A stretch of DNA of 64,000 nucleotides, from contig JAJTWR010000266.1 of NCBI GenBank assembly GCA_021613335.1, positions 5,637,501 through 5,701,500 of the forward strand. Reading direction: 5' to 3'. Of the stretch, positions 12,401 through 23,626 are shown one piece after another. Numbering within the stretch: position 1 is the first letter of the stretch; each line of letters opens with the position of its first letter. The notes under the pieces were generated by a model. That model was not told the origin of the DNA. It saw nothing but the letters and a program-made list of their open reading frames with translations, and did no database searches. Origin of the DNA: Whitmania pigra (Eukaryota > Annelida > Clitellata > Hirudinida > Haemopidae). Both the position numbers and the translations under genes were made by a program.

Positions 12401-15400
12401 GATTTACTCGGTTTTTCTTATATTTTCGCAATGACGGGGAGCCATTCCTGGCAAGCCTTGTCAATGAATGAAGTATATGTGCATAGTTTATATAAGTATT
12501 TTAAATATTGTACATTCGACCCCGGCAAATGTAACCAAAGGAAATAAGCTCGACGTAAATGCCTGACAATATTAATGCTTCAGATGATGTTCGTGTGGTG
12601 CTATGCAAATGGAATTATTAATTTAGAAATAGCACTAATAAATATTATTTGCAGCAATATATGGCCCCAAGACTAGCCATTTTTACACCAATGTCTGATG
12701 GCAACAATGCTAATAACAACTACAGAATTTATGGCAGTGCTCTGTACCTTTTCATGTTTATTTGTGTGCTAATAGGAGTGAACTTTGTTAGCAAGTTTTC
12801 ACCAATTGCACTCGCCTGTGTCCTATTTTCCATAATGTGCATTTATATTGGCATTTTTATGGCAAATCCTGACAGAGGTCCAAAGTGAGCTTTTTGAATA
12901 GCTTTCTGGTTTAAATATTCAAAATCTTTGATATAACATGATTTAAGTTAAGTCGTTATGTCATTAGAGTTTGTTTTGTGGGAGAAAGAATAATAGCTCT
13001 AGACAAGATAAAAGACAATGAAACGGGAGAAGTGGAATGTCATAAAAGAAAAGACGGAAGGCTATACATGATGTATTGTAACCAAACGAGTTTGTATGAT
13101 AACAGTGACTGGTGTCAATATTTGGAGGATTCTGCGGTGATATACAAAGCAGCCATCCCGGGTCTTGGAAGCGGGGTTTTCAAAAGTAAATTTTCTATTT
13201 AGTTGTTTGAATTTTCAGAAAATTTCAAAAGTCATTTGCTCTTACTGAATTTTATAGTTTTTTTTATTTATGATGGTAGGAATTTGCTGCAAATTCAGCG
13301 GGAATTAGCAGATGCACTACATTAATCTAGTCTCCTATTCACATGCAGCATTAAAATTGTAGCTGAGAAACTCCAAAAGCTTTATTAAAAACATGTTTCT
13401 GTTAAATTTAAAGTTACACTACCAAATACAGCTAAATTTAATCCAGAGAATATGTGGCCTAGATTTTCTCCTGTTGGTAGCCGAGTCGGTTTCTCTGTAC
13501 AAGGTGATAGATCGAGAGGTGACATAGTAACTGATATATCTACCTCTTTTGTCATTCTCATCGGAATTTTATTCCCATCATTCACAGGTTATAATTAACT
13601 TTTAAATTTCGTATTATAATAAATAAATATATAAATAAATTTCGCTTGCTTATTCTAAACAGTTTTATATTTGTCATTTTTAATTTATTTTTATTTTATA
13701 CTTGGGTCAGATCAAATGAACTCATTAAGTACTTACCAAAAAAAAATTTTTCGAAAATCGTCCATACATAACTGATGTTGTAAATGAGCACTTAAGATTG
13801 TGACATTTTGAATTTTTGTCGAATTTAAATGTTTATAATGTAAAAACTTCCAAACGTATTCCGATGAAACTTATCATATATTTAGACCATAAAAGTATAA
13901 ACAAATTGACCAAATAATATTGATTAAATATGCTTAGTTTTCATAATATTTAATTTCAAAAAGTTGAATTTAAAAAAAAATTATCTGATTGTTCTGAGCT
14001 GCATTCTTCAAAAACCATGAATCACAAAATATTAATTTTTTATTATTTAATAGGTTGCATTTAGGCAAACAAATTCCCTAAATATAAACATATTCGACAA
14101 TGGATTTCTAAACTGAATCATAACAACTTAGCTAAGTTTAATTAATTTAAATGTTTTAAATTTCTGGGAATAACTTGTCTCTCATTACAAACAAATTGAT
14201 TAAATTTTGTGCCAGAGGAATTTAAGGAATTATCATAATAATGTTAGTAAATTTGTATGTAATGGGGCCATCTCAAATGGGTGAATTAATGTTGAATACG
14301 AAATTAATTGAAAAAACTACATCCAAAATCTCTTTATAGGGTTGATTGTTTGCAAGCATTATAGTTTGTCAAAAGGAAAGTCACATGTAGATGACATAGG
14401 TAATTTAAGCTAATTAAAATAAAAATATAATTTAAATACTGTACCATCCCCAAATTCCCCGATTTCATGATATCTCGCGCGCGTGGTCACACCCTCCGTT
14501 TATGCCAAGAAAAATGCTCCACTACTCAGAGACTCCATTTCTTCACCAACCGAATCGCGAAACCCTGGAACTCTCTACCCCCAGATATTATCAGCTCCAC
14601 AACTCATAGTCGATTTAATGCCTGCATTTCCAACCGATTTAAGAAGATTCCTAACAATGTAGAGTGCGTAGACAAAATTTAAGTCAATTAAATTGTTAGA
14701 AAGCTTCTCTAATCGGTTGGAAATGTATATGTATAGATTATCTGACTCCAAATTGTGTTAGTTGTGACTCTCGTTTTGGTCGAAATAAATAAACAAAAGT
14801 AAAATAAAATACGACGGCAGCTTAGCCGTCTCTTATTTTATTTCTTCTTTATTGAGCTGGAAAAGAATTAAACAACATAAATATCAAGAAAAACAAAATT
14901 ATGCCCGCTCAATTGTTGATCATAAGGTATTAATATCCCGATCTCTGGTCATCCCATACCACATTTAAAAACCATTGAATTATTATTTGACAAAATCTTC
15001 CTTGCTCATGATTTTTTTATATGAGGTGTCCTGCCTTATCATTAATTTCTAATGTCACTTATGGTCAGGTTTCATGGCAGGATCAAATAGATCAGGTGAT
15101 TTGAAGGATGCTCAGAGGTCAATTCCAATAGGAACCATCTCAGCTGTGCTAATAACATCTTTGACTTGTGAGACGAATCTATCCTTTAAAGTTGCTTTAG
15201 TTAAAAATTTTATTGCATAATTCTTAGATTTCTCGTGCATGTTACTGTTTGCTGCTACTGTTGAGGGGCAATTCCTAAGAGATAAGTAAAGTAATTCTTT
15301 GGCCGCGTGTGGTCCTTATTTTCTGTATTTATAATATTATAACTCCAGATTGGGAGAAAGTATGGGCGGAGGACTTATTGTGTCTCAGTTGGCATGGCCG

Positions 15401-18400
15401 AGTCCATGGGTAATAATGATTGGTGCCTTCATGTCTACCTGCGGAGCTGGTTTGCAAAGCCTCATGGGCGAGTTGTACATGATCTTTGATACATTTGTAT
15501 ATTTTATGTAAGTAAAGTTATGTAAGTTAGTGAGTGTTTCATAATTTTTTTATTGTTTTATTTAGTAACTTCATTGATTGTGCTTGTCACAGGTGCACCA
15601 AGACTTCTCCAAGCAATTTCTGAAGATAACATAATTCCGTTTTTGAAACCTTTTTCATCGACGAATAATGGAGAGCCACTTCGTGCCCTGCTAGTCACCG
15701 CCTTCATCGGTGAATGCGGAGTTCTTTTGGCTAACGTTGACCATCTAGCTCCCATAATCACCATGTTTGCATACATTTCATTTAACAACTTTTAAAAAAG
15801 CAAATCAGTTATGTAACAAGTGAAATTATTTAACAATGTTTAAATAGATAACATATTGGATTGAAAGATATTGGTTGATTTAACATGAATTTTTTGTAAT
15901 TATTGGCAGGTTCTTCTTGATGTGCTATTGCTTTACGAACATGGCTTGTGCAGTTCAGACTATTCTAAACACCCCTAATTGGAGACCTAGATTTAAATAC
16001 TATCATTGGTACGGTGTGCTCATCTCGTTGTATATCAATGATTTTTCATTAAGCTGTGACTTAGTTATTACTCGCGATATTTTATTGCGACTTGAGGAAG
16101 GGGATGTTGAGATGTTAATTAAATTGTAATTATTGCTTTTAAAGCGCTTTACAAACATTTTTGATTGATAATCAGATTGCATTTTATTAAATTAGATGAC
16201 AGATTTACATTAGTTAATAAATGATTATATTATTCTAAGGTCCTTGTCTCTCTTTGGAGTAATAATGTGCCTCTGTTTGATGTTCATGTCGAGTTGGTAT
16301 TATGCTCTTATGGCAATTGGCATAGCTGCATTTGTTTACAAATATATAGAATACAAAGGGTTAGTAATTTGCTATATATTTATATTTACAGTTTGAATTA
16401 ACCTTTCTCAAGCAGATTATATATTTTTCTTATCTGTATCAGCATTAGTGTTCAATAATTTCTGCATGTAGCAAGTACTTACATTTTCACATCTTCAATT
16501 CGTTTTGAACATGTATTTAAATGGCCAACAAACAACATGTTAATAACACAAGCAATAATTACCACTTGTATCAAAACTTTGGTCAATTTTAATTTCTTTA
16601 CTCCGCACTTGTATTTCACATTCGAGTAAAGAATATTTCTTTGTACACTAATGAAGATTTCACAAATTTAAAGTGCAGAGAAAGAATGGGGAGATGGGCT
16701 AACTGGACTTTCTATATCCGCTGCTCGATTTGCTCTTGCAAGAATTGAAGATGTCCCTGTTCATGTCAAGAATTGGAGACCCCAAATTCTTGTTCTTTTT
16801 AAACTGAATAAAGAGTTCAAACCGAAATATCCGAATCTTTTCAGATTTGCAACACAAATGAAGGCTGGTAAGTAACGGATTGTATAACAGGATTATATTT
16901 CAGAAGGCTTTTGTTAAATATACTTTTATTTTGTGTCTATTTTCTTTTCTATATTAGATCGTAATAAACGTTTGAATTGGTTATTTATTATTATCATAAG
17001 TTTTTTTTTATTTCTGGAAAGATACTGAAAAGGTTTAGTTAAGGATATATTGTCGACTAAAATCATTTATTAAGTATTATTATGAATTAACATAAATTTA
17101 TTCATTTGGAGTTCGTTTAGGAACGAAATTTGTTTTAAGATAATATGTATAAAAATGTGAAAAAATCTTAAACAACTTAACCGAAATTGTAGGGAAGGGC
17201 CTGATCTTGATTATGTCGGTGCTTCGTGGGAAATGTGAGGACGATTGTTCCATTTGTGAAATTGCTAAAAAGAATCTTCGGGAAATATTAAAAAGTGAAA
17301 ATTTGAAAAGTTTTGCTGATGTTCTCATGGCCACTGACATTACTGGGTGTCTTAATTACATGTTGGTTGATGCTTTCTTATTTAATTTGCATTAATTTTG
17401 CTATTTGTTATTATTCGAAATATGTTTAATTTGTATTAACTTTCAAAATTATCATTCAAAATTTTTTTAATTACATTATAAAGTTATGGTTATTACTATT
17501 TAGCCGCTCCCTTAAGGGTCAAAATATAGATGTGCTGACAAACAAAATGCCTACTTATAATGTCTTATTACAGAAATAAATTAAGAAATGACATTGAAAA
17601 AGACTTGGGTTACATCTACCATCTCCATATTGAATAGTACATCCCCGCACTAGACTTTTTCATCATCACCTCAGCAGATTTGCAAAAAGCAGAATGTATC
17701 CCGATAATCCGACTGTGCCATCTGTCGAATCCCTCCTACTTTTAGGTTATGCTTTTTACCCGCTAGAAAATGTGCCTCACTTCTGATTGATTTGACAGCT
17801 GTTCTGTCGATGCCTAACTGCAATCCGCTTCTCGCCAACTATCTTCTGCTCTCCTTGAGAAACTAGAGAGAATTAAATATAAGGCTTCTATACTGGTGTT
17901 TGAAGTGGGAGGTGAATGCCAAAAACTTTTCCAAACGTCAATAGGAGTCGTGATTAATAGCATCTCGTTCATCTTTTCTCATCATCGTAGTTAATATGGA
18001 TTCAGCTACTCCAATTGTCTTTAGTGAGAAAAATTGTCTTTTTGCCATCTCTATTCTCAACTAAATTTGCCATCTTCAATACAGCATGATTCAACTCTTA
18101 TTTAACCGCAGAAATTGCTCGAACTACATATTTTGGTTTAAATTAAATTTTTTGTAAGAAATACGTGAACTTAATAAATACATTGATTTATTTTGTAGTG
18201 TTCAAGGAGCTGGTTTAGGGTGCCTCAGACACAATACAGTACTTATGGCGTGGCCAAACTCGTGGAAAACAAGTCCTGAAGCACGCAGGAGGTTTTTAGG
18301 TTCGGGAGTTTTGTCTTTGCTATAAATGAGTGGCTGTGGTCATTCCTATCGAATCCCTCCGATCATGTTTTCTGTTTTCAAACAATTTCCGCTTTATCTC

Positions 18401-21400
18401 TAGTATGAGCAGTTTGCTCACTATGACAGCACGTTCATACATGAGAGGCATGCGAAAGTATAAGCGAGAAACGTTTTACAGGTTTAATCAAGTTGTTTAG
18501 CTCATCGCTCTAAATCATTGCCAAATCACTTTTTTTTATTTTATGGTACTATTTTCAGAAATTATAAAAGTTATTAGTGCGAAGCGTTTGGCAACACTTA
18601 TTGCAAAGGGAATTGAACAATTTCCTGATAATTCGACTTCAATAACTTCTGGAACAATTGACGTTTGGTGGATTGTTCGTATCCTTTAACAAGCATCTAC
18701 ATTGTTCTTAATTTGCATATTATATGAAAGCTTGTTTTAGAAATTCTTGCGAGCGGATAGGAATTTAACTCCTAATGTAGTATAATTAACGCATAAGGTT
18801 GAGCAGATATTGGAGTTGTGTACTTTAGCTTTTCCAAGATGATGGAGGCATGTTGATGCTTCTTCCTTTCCTCTTAATGCAACATAAAGTTTGGAAATAT
18901 TGCAAAATGAGGATCTTTACTGTAGCAGGTGCGAGAATCTATGGAGAAATGACAAATGCACCTAGCATGAAATTATGAACACAAAATTTCAAATCAACAT
19001 TTTGTTTACTCAAATTAGTTTTTTAGGCTTACGTGTCTTGCATGGCCTTTGATTAAATATCTGTTAACAGAACTTGAAGAGAACAGCATTCAGATCAAAG
19101 AGGACATCGAGGTGTTCCTGTACCAATTGAGGATAGATGCAGTGGTTGAAGTTGTTGAATTGGTTGGTTACGTTTGGAAATAATTATGAAGTAAATCATT
19201 AGACAAGCTTTGCGTATTTTTATTATCGAATTGATGCAAGATGTTTTAAAGTAAAGTATGTAACTACCACAGAAGAAAAAATTAAAATACCTTGACTTGA
19301 TAAAAGAAAGTCAGCGCCCCTAATGCTTTTGGCACGAATACTATTTTCATTATTACTAGAGTTGGTTCGGAAAAGTAAGGCAGGTTAATGTCATGTGTCA
19401 GATGACTTATACACAATTTTGGCTAGAGTTTATTTATTTATTTATTTTATTATAGTCCGTTGCATTTTGGCTAGAGTTATCTTAATGATATTATTAGTCT
19501 TTGTTGCATATGGAATTGTGGCATTTAGCTGTATGTTACATAACATAACATGATATAACAATTATTTATAGTGGTTAAGACCTGGATCTGTTTAATAACC
19601 ACTAATATATTTTTAAATAGCCCACTATTTGCAATTTGAAATGTTTATCAGCATCATTGTTGTCAAAATATTCCCTTTAGCATTCAAAAGATATCAGTGC
19701 TTACACTTACGAACGCACTTTCATGATGGAACAAAGGAATGAAATGTGGAAGCTTTGGAGAAATACCACTCGGGAATCTGTGCCAAACGTAAAAACTAAA
19801 TTACTGTGCTAAATTAATGTCGAAAGTTCTAAACTTTTCGAATCTTTTATTTAGCAAGTGCATTTTCAGCGGAATGTTATCCTGAAACTAAATAGATATT
19901 TTTATAAAGTATTGGTCCATAAATTTTTGTTTTTGCTGCATTTATTGGGTGCATCACCACATTATGGAACATTAATCAGGATGTTTCATAAATTTTAAAA
20001 TTCTTTCTGTCTGTTCCATGTTCTTTACAATAAGCATTCTTATTAAAATTAATCTGTAGTGGCTAGAAGGCATAAAATTAGCTGAAATGGCTAGCTTGTT
20101 GAATGTAACACGTAATTTTGAAGTCTCTGCTAGGTTTTAAAATGAAATTTAATTGTTCCTATTTCAATCAAGCAGAAATGAATTGTCGATTTAAATAATT
20201 TCTTGAAATTTATTTAAGTTGTTCTAACGTTATTTTAGCTCCAGATAGTTCTTGACAATTTTAAGCATTTGGTCACAGATACAGTGATTCCAAGTGCGAT
20301 AGACAACCATCAAAACTTAGGCAAAGAAATTAGGGGCGAGTCCAAATTGTGAGTATTTCTGAGAGTTAATACTTTATTAAAATATTGAATTTTATGGTGC
20401 AAATTTGGAAACTAATTTAGAGGTGAATGTAATGTCGAATTAAGCTGTGAATAATTTCATTTTCATGCTTTATATATCTACTCGGCCCAAAATCGCCAGG
20501 CTTTTTATATAAGTTTATTACTAATTGTAGACAAACTCACAATATAATGAGGATGCATTCTGCAATGAGACTAAATGAGCTGATCATTTCGAAATCAGCA
20601 TCCGCTCAGTTGGTTATTTTGAACCTTCCACGACCTCCAAAGACAAAGGAAGGAATTGGAAATTGTATGATTATTGTAAACTTAACAAGTGTTTGTTAAT
20701 ATAATTAATATAATAGTTCTTAATAAAAATTACGTGCGCGCCCTTAAAGTTAGCTTGCAAAAATGATCGTAAGCTGATCATTTGGTCGTTAAAGTTTCGT
20801 GCAAATTTATAATTTAAACAAATTTATTTGTCTCTGGGTGTTCTTGGAAATGTCACATTGGGTGATTCCTCATTTGTTTAATATTTGGCCTTCAGGAATG
20901 CAGGATATTTGCAGGTTCATTTTCAAGGTTGACGCGGAGTGGTTCAGAATTAATTAAGCGTAATAACAACTAGATTCCAAAAGTCTTTGATTACAAGCCT
21001 GTTTAAGCCTGTCAATTATGTTTTGATTTTTATTGAGTGAACTATCTATGCTCTTTTGGAAATGTTTATATCAATGCAATCAAGATATATAAGAGATATA
21101 AGCAAGATATAATAATATAATATAAGAGATATAAGCGTATCAAGATTGCTTTTAAAAGCCTATCCGTGGTGAATAAGTTTTTATTTTGAAGCAGCATCTG
21201 TAATTTAAATTTGTTTCAATTTGATAGGAATAATTTATTAATAACACGTCTTCCGCCGATCTTTTGAGTGCCTTATACATCCGAATAGGATGTGAAGCAT
21301 GATGGGTTGATTGTGAAGGTTTGCGTCGCATTCCTATATGCGGAGGTGATGGCATATATGTTGGCAGTGTCATTTCGCAACCCATAGTCTATCGCTATGG

Positions 21401-23559
21401 AGTTTTTGAATTTTGCTGAATTTAAAAGATTATAGAACAAATTTATTTTAAACTTAGCATATATTTAGACAATGGTGGTATGAATAAATTGACAAGTTTT
21501 TATTACCGTATTTTCAGGAAATTAACACGCAGATGAATTTAACACGCGGACGAATATAACACGCAATTTATGTAAAAAAAATCACTTATAAAAGTGTGCA
21601 AACGATTATAACACGCACCAAAAGACGCTTTTTTTTTTGGCTAAAGAAATTTAACATTAAAATTGAAATTTTATATATTCAAATATTAAATTGAAGCAGT
21701 TTCTAATGTATAAAACAATCAAATATAAAAGTTGTCAAAATCTGCCGTTGGCTGAGCGACGGGGCTTGGTAGATACAGTGATATATAAATAGAAGTGCTT
21801 GATTGAAATATGCAAGTCCAAATCATCTCAGTTATGCAACGGACTATAATCAAATAAATAAATAAATATAAATAATTGAAATATGCGCCCGCATGGCTTA
21901 ACGGTTAAGGCTGCGCCTCTCACGATGGTAGCACGGGTTTCAAACCCCGCTGCGGGAGCACTGTCCTAATCATCTAGATAGGCGACGGACGTTAGTAAAA
22001 CATTAATTTTTATTGAAATATCGACGAGTGCGCCTGCATGGCCTAAATTAATAAGGCTGCGCCTCTCACGATGGCAGCGCGGATTCGAACCCCGTTGCGA
22101 GAGCACCGTCCTAATTATGCTTGCTTGAGAAACTGAATCCGGGAAACGTGCATGCCGTGGCCAAAATGCGAAATGGCCAAAGTTAGAGACTGATCTAAAG
22201 CTATGGGTCTTGGAACAAAGGAAGAGATAAGCTTTCGACATTCCCACCAGGAGCACAGTGGAAGCATCTGGCGCCAGAACTGTGGCAATAACAACAAGTG
22301 GTCACAAACGGACATGTTCCACAGCCATACTTGGATGCTCTGTGGCTGACACCAAATTAAAACCAATGTTGATTTTCAAGAGACAATGCGAAAAATTTGT
22401 AGCATGAAGCTCTGGATTCAGAAATGTTCTCAAACGAGACCGGGCGGATCATGGTTGATCATGGATGCAATGACTACTCATAAATAGGAGTCAGTTAAGA
22501 AGATGCTCAACTTAAGCGGATGTCACATTGCAATCATCCCGGATAGTCTATCATCCAACTGCAACTACAAATTGTTGACAAATTGACAGATCTGAGAGGG
22601 AGGAATGGATGCAGAATGGCTCACACACTCACACACCGGCACGTAAAATCGAACATAACGCGCGTGCAGTATGGGTGAAAATACGGTAATTAAATCTGCT
22701 TAGTTTTCAAAATGTTTAATTTAAAAGTGGAATTTTTCAAAAACTTCACAATATCTGGGCCACATTCCTCAAGAATAGTAAATCACAAAACATTTAATTT
22801 TAAATTATTTAATAGCTTGTAATTAGATAAACATATTCACCAAAATTCATTGCTTTGCCACATTTACGGCGATATCTAGTTACGATGCAGTTTGTCTGAT
22901 TTTCGAAAAATTAACGTTTTTCTATTTTCTAGTCAGTTTATTTTGTTAAGGCGCAAAGTTTTTTTTAAATTTTGATATGTTGTAAAGAATTTTTAGATCT
23001 ATGAAAAAAGAATTAATTTAAAATTGCGACATTTTGAATTTTTGCTGAATACAAAAAGTACCTAACGTATTTTGATGAAACTTTAGTATAAACATGATAG
23101 TATAAACAAATTGACAAAATATTATTGACTAAATATGTTTAGTTTTCAAAATATTGACTTTCAAAAAGTTGAATATTTACAAAATTTCTCATTTTCTCAA
23201 AAACCATGATTCACAAAATATTACTTTTTATATTATTTAACCTAAAGTTAGCCAAACAAATTTTTTAAATATCATTATTCTCATTGACAACATTAGTTAT
23301 GACACATTATGTGTGGCCGATTTTGTGCGAATAATGTGCTTTCTTGTTCATGGGGCATTTAGAAATTATCCTAATGATTGAATTACTAAGCAATTCATAA
23401 CATTTCTAAACAATTGTAGAAATGTTGTGAAAAATCGATGTATTTATCATTTTTTTTAATTTTCCAGATTTAGAATTTTTGGAAGTTTTGACTGAAAATT
23501 TGGATCGTGTTTTAATGATCAGGGGTGGAGGTAAAGAAGTGATAACCATCTACTCGTAA
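5960..23559 (+). CDS. kcc: K-Cl cotransporter, SLC12A4-7 (KCC) family, 29 exons
   Basis: Electroneutral K+/Cl- symporter of the plasma membrane. Exons read by homology and splice sites: 5960-6137, 6242-6382, 6483-6581, 6711-6827, 6955-7071, 7211-7357, 7456-7511, 7686-7802, 11535-11675, 11832-12017, 12655-12884, 12968-13185, 13432-13587, 15069-15167, 15228-15285, 15349-15467, 15593-15764, 15910-16008, 16240-16359, 16674-16867, 17193-17346, 18199-18299, 18559-18678, 18839-18928, 19071-19162, 19681-19788, 20239-20348, 20531-20664, 23468-23559. All phases join; the sum is 3765 nt (1254 aa plus stop). KCC hallmarks are [69 protein letters not shown] and the C-terminus [12 protein letters not shown] followed by TAA. 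Vertebrate KCCs are about 1085-1150 aa; the extra length is N-terminal. The start (5960 or 5963) is inferred; an upstream exon is possible. Confidence 0.93.
6242..7357 (+). CDS. kcc: KCC N-terminal tandem homologous exon array (exons 2-6)
   Basis: Five consecutive exons (6242-6382, 6483-6581 or -6629, 6711-6827, 6955-7071, 7211-7357) encode variants of one 33-49-residue cytoplasmic module. Each has a D..Q..EQN..E core followed by a basic stretch, and the first four end in RTSSI or AGSI. Exons 4 and 5 are closest (EVYDDVV, IAK-G ends); exons 2 and 3 resemble each other (KDSRKK). Every exon starts after one base of a codon and ends after one base, so each is a symmetric 1-1 cassette with length divisible by 3. 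Any could be skipped or chosen without frame change. Exon 3 has two in-phase donors, at 6582 (GTAAAA) and 6630 (GTAATA). The basic RxxS motifs could be kinase sites, which is inference. Confidence 0.85.
7456..16359 (+). CDS. kcc: KCC transmembrane core exons (7-19)
   Basis: Exons 7-8 give the pre-TM1 segment ([20 protein letters not shown]), matching the ALYEEELD...LLNKLANY region of KCCs. Exon 9 carries TM1, exon 10 TM2-TM3 ([20 protein letters not shown]). Exon 11 carries further membrane helices. Exon 12 holds the large extracellular loop with four Cys (CFVGE, ECHK, YCNQ, WCQYLE), as expected for KCCs and not for NKCCs. Exons 13-19 carry the remaining helices ([67 protein letters not shown]). 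Intron 8 is 3.7 kb and intron 13 is 1.5 kb; both hold transposon remnants. Exon 16 ends ATG-G with a GC donor (15468 GCGAGT). Confidence 0.92.
7803..8190. other. KCC intron 8, left part
   Basis: AT-rich intronic sequence after the donor at 7803 (GTTAGT). No coding or repeat signal recognised before the LINE remnant that follows. Confidence 0.5.
8200..8640 (+). mobile_element. APE-type LINE remnant (endonuclease/linker) in KCC intron
   Basis: An open stretch of about 120 codons reads [20 protein letters not shown], then [20 protein letters not shown] sequence. This matches the end of APE endonuclease domains of Jockey/CR1-like LINEs, where a DLVISRD...DH motif is followed by a DLDAFRSDLLSSPL-type linker. 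The usual SDH is degenerate, there is no RT downstream and no start upstream, so it is a fossil. Sequence to about 9010 is probably part of the same decayed element but is not recognisable. Confidence 0.55.
9342..9570. repeat. Remnant related to the minisatellite-end hAT family
   Basis: The stretch near 9520-9560 carries AGCC-AGGCGACAAAATA and AATCAAAACAGCCC, the same 13-15-bp unit that forms the inverted repeats of the hAT at 25892-26963. The rest of this interval (CCGTCGG, GACGAGTCGACGAG) is unassigned. Confidence 0.4.
9755..11375 (+). mobile_element. Decayed hAT-like element with direct repeats in KCC intron 8
   Basis: The segment 10880-11112 encodes a hAT C-terminal dimerisation domain: [20 protein letters not shown], then [13 protein letters not shown], a stop, and an acidic end [14 protein letters not shown]. 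Similar ~85-bp sequences at 9765-9840, 10390-10450 and 11280-11370 share GGAACAAA-TTTCCG and ACCGAAC-TCGAAGTC blocks in the same orientation, so they are direct, not inverted, repeats. A 151-codon open frame at 9769-10224 spans one of them and resembles no protein I know. Two frameshifts and a stop show the transposase is dead. Confidence 0.55.
12018..12654. other. KCC intron 10
   Basis: 637-bp intron from GTGAGT to TTTGCAG. AT-rich, with no gene or repeat family recognised. Confidence 0.6.
13705..14330. repeat. Dispersed AT-rich repeat (family A), copy in KCC intron 13
   Basis: Shares blocks such as ATATGCTTAGTTTTCA, AAACCATGAATCACAAAATA and TTAATAGGTTGCATTTAG with 22685-22860 and 23030-23290 in KCC intron 28, and more weakly with 21400-21520. 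Its opening GGGTCAGATCAAATGAA also occurs at 45901. No coding capacity; probably a nonautonomous DNA element. Confidence 0.55.
14455..14790 (+). mobile_element. LINE 3'-terminal fragment (RT C-terminus plus 3' UTR)
   Basis: A 71-codon open stretch reads TRGH-like [15 protein letters not shown], then [19 protein letters not shown] and [10 protein letters not shown]. That is the typical C-terminal tail of APE-type LINE ORF2 (NRVVNLWNSLPEEVV-SF). It is followed by a short 3' UTR and an AATAAATAAACAAA-like tail near 14785. It is a 5'-truncated insertion in KCC intron 13. Confidence 0.7.
16674..23559 (+). CDS. kcc: KCC C-terminal cytoplasmic domain exons (20-29)
   Basis: The SLC12 C-terminal domain: [125 protein letters not shown], and the last exon [20 protein letters not shown]. 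The regulatory WNK/SPAK threonine of vertebrate KCCs in RMHTAVKLN is Ser here (RMHSAMRLN, exon 28). The other regulated segment, with MTWTKDK, has no counterpart between exons 26 and 27; either the loop is replaced by a divergent segment ([14 protein letters not shown]) or a small exon was missed. The last intron (20665-23467) is 2.8 kb with SINEs. Confidence 0.9.
17347..18198. other. KCC intron 21
   Basis: 852-bp intron. The middle (17580-17960) is less AT-rich and may be an old repeat, but no family is recognised on either strand. Confidence 0.45.
19416..19478 (-). mobile_element. 33-bp retroposed tail with perfect 15-bp TSD
   Basis: ATTTTGGCTAGAGTT occurs at 19416-19430 and again at 19464-19478, flanking only 33 bp. 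On the minus strand these read GCAACGGACTATAATAAAAT followed by AAATA repeats. This is the 3' half of the short retroposon unit found full-length at 21814, 30259, 39027 and 63049. It lies in KCC intron 25. Confidence 0.85.
19505..19615 (-). mobile_element. 3' UTR fragment of the 4071/49527 LINE family
   Basis: The minus strand reads CAGGTCTTAACCACTATAAATAATTGTTAT-like sequence, matching the segment after the RT in both composite repeats (near 4885 and 50520). It is a strongly 5'-truncated LINE end in KCC intron 25. Confidence 0.55.
20665..21800. other. KCC intron 28, left part
   Basis: AT-rich intron beginning GTATGA. Contains a weak copy of dispersed repeat family A around 21400-21520. No gene is seen; the short minus-strand frame at 21152-21385 has no recognisable content. 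Confidence 0.45.
21802..21886 (+). mobile_element. Short hairpin retroposon (61 bp) with 12-bp TSD
   Basis: Target duplication ATTGAAATATGC at 21802-21813 and 21875-21886. The inserted unit begins AAGTCCAAATCATCTCAG, continues TTATGCAACGGACTATAATC, and ends in AAATAAATAAATA. AGTCC and GGACT can pair. No internal coding, and no A or B box. Confidence 0.85.
21885..22021 (+). mobile_element. tRNA-derived SINE copy 1
   Basis: tRNA-like head with an A box (ATGGCTTAACGGTTAAGG) and a B box (GGTTTCAAACCCC). An anticodon-loop-like CTCTCAC suggests a tRNA-Glu origin. It is followed by a tail GTCCTAATCATCTAGATA...GGACG and TTAGTAAAACATT. Target duplication ATTGAAATAT at 21875-21884 and 22012-22021. It sits in the last KCC intron. 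Confidence 0.85.
22029..22120 (+). mobile_element. tRNA-derived SINE copy 2, 3'-truncated
   Basis: Same SINE head (TGCGCCTGCATGGCC, then CTGCGCCTCTCACGATGGC, B box GGATTCGAACCCC). It breaks off just after GAGCACCGTCCTAAT, without the GGACG half of the tail hairpin. It lies 8 bp after copy 1. Confidence 0.8.
22685..23290. repeat. Dispersed AT-rich repeat family A, two tandem copies in the last KCC intron
   Basis: Two degenerate copies (22685-22860 and 23030-23290) share the CTTAGTTTTCAAAAT and AATCACAAAA-ATTTAAT blocks with 13705-14330. Noncoding. Confidence 0.5.
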
Positions 23560-23620
23560 ATCAGATTGGAACAACTCACATTAATTTGGCGACGCAAAGA
23601 ATCCTAATTTTGATTTTTAT

Positions 23621-23626
23621 ATTAAA
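23621..23626 (+). promoter_or_regulatory. Candidate poly(A) signal of the KCC gene
   Basis: ATTAAA 62 bp after the KCC stop codon; the first reasonable hexamer downstream. Position only; no cleavage evidence. Confidence 0.35.

Noticed and set aside
18406..18500. Extra KCC exon ([12 protein letters not shown] frame after CTCTAG)
   Set aside because: It breaks homology: exon 22 (ARRRFL) joins directly to exon 23 ([10 protein letters not shown]) in phase and as in other KCCs, and the frame runs into a stop.
5960..23559. NKCC/NCC rather than KCC
   Set aside because: The four-Cys loop between later helices, the QNIFGVILF and SGDLKDAQ contexts and the C-terminal ITIYS are KCC features.
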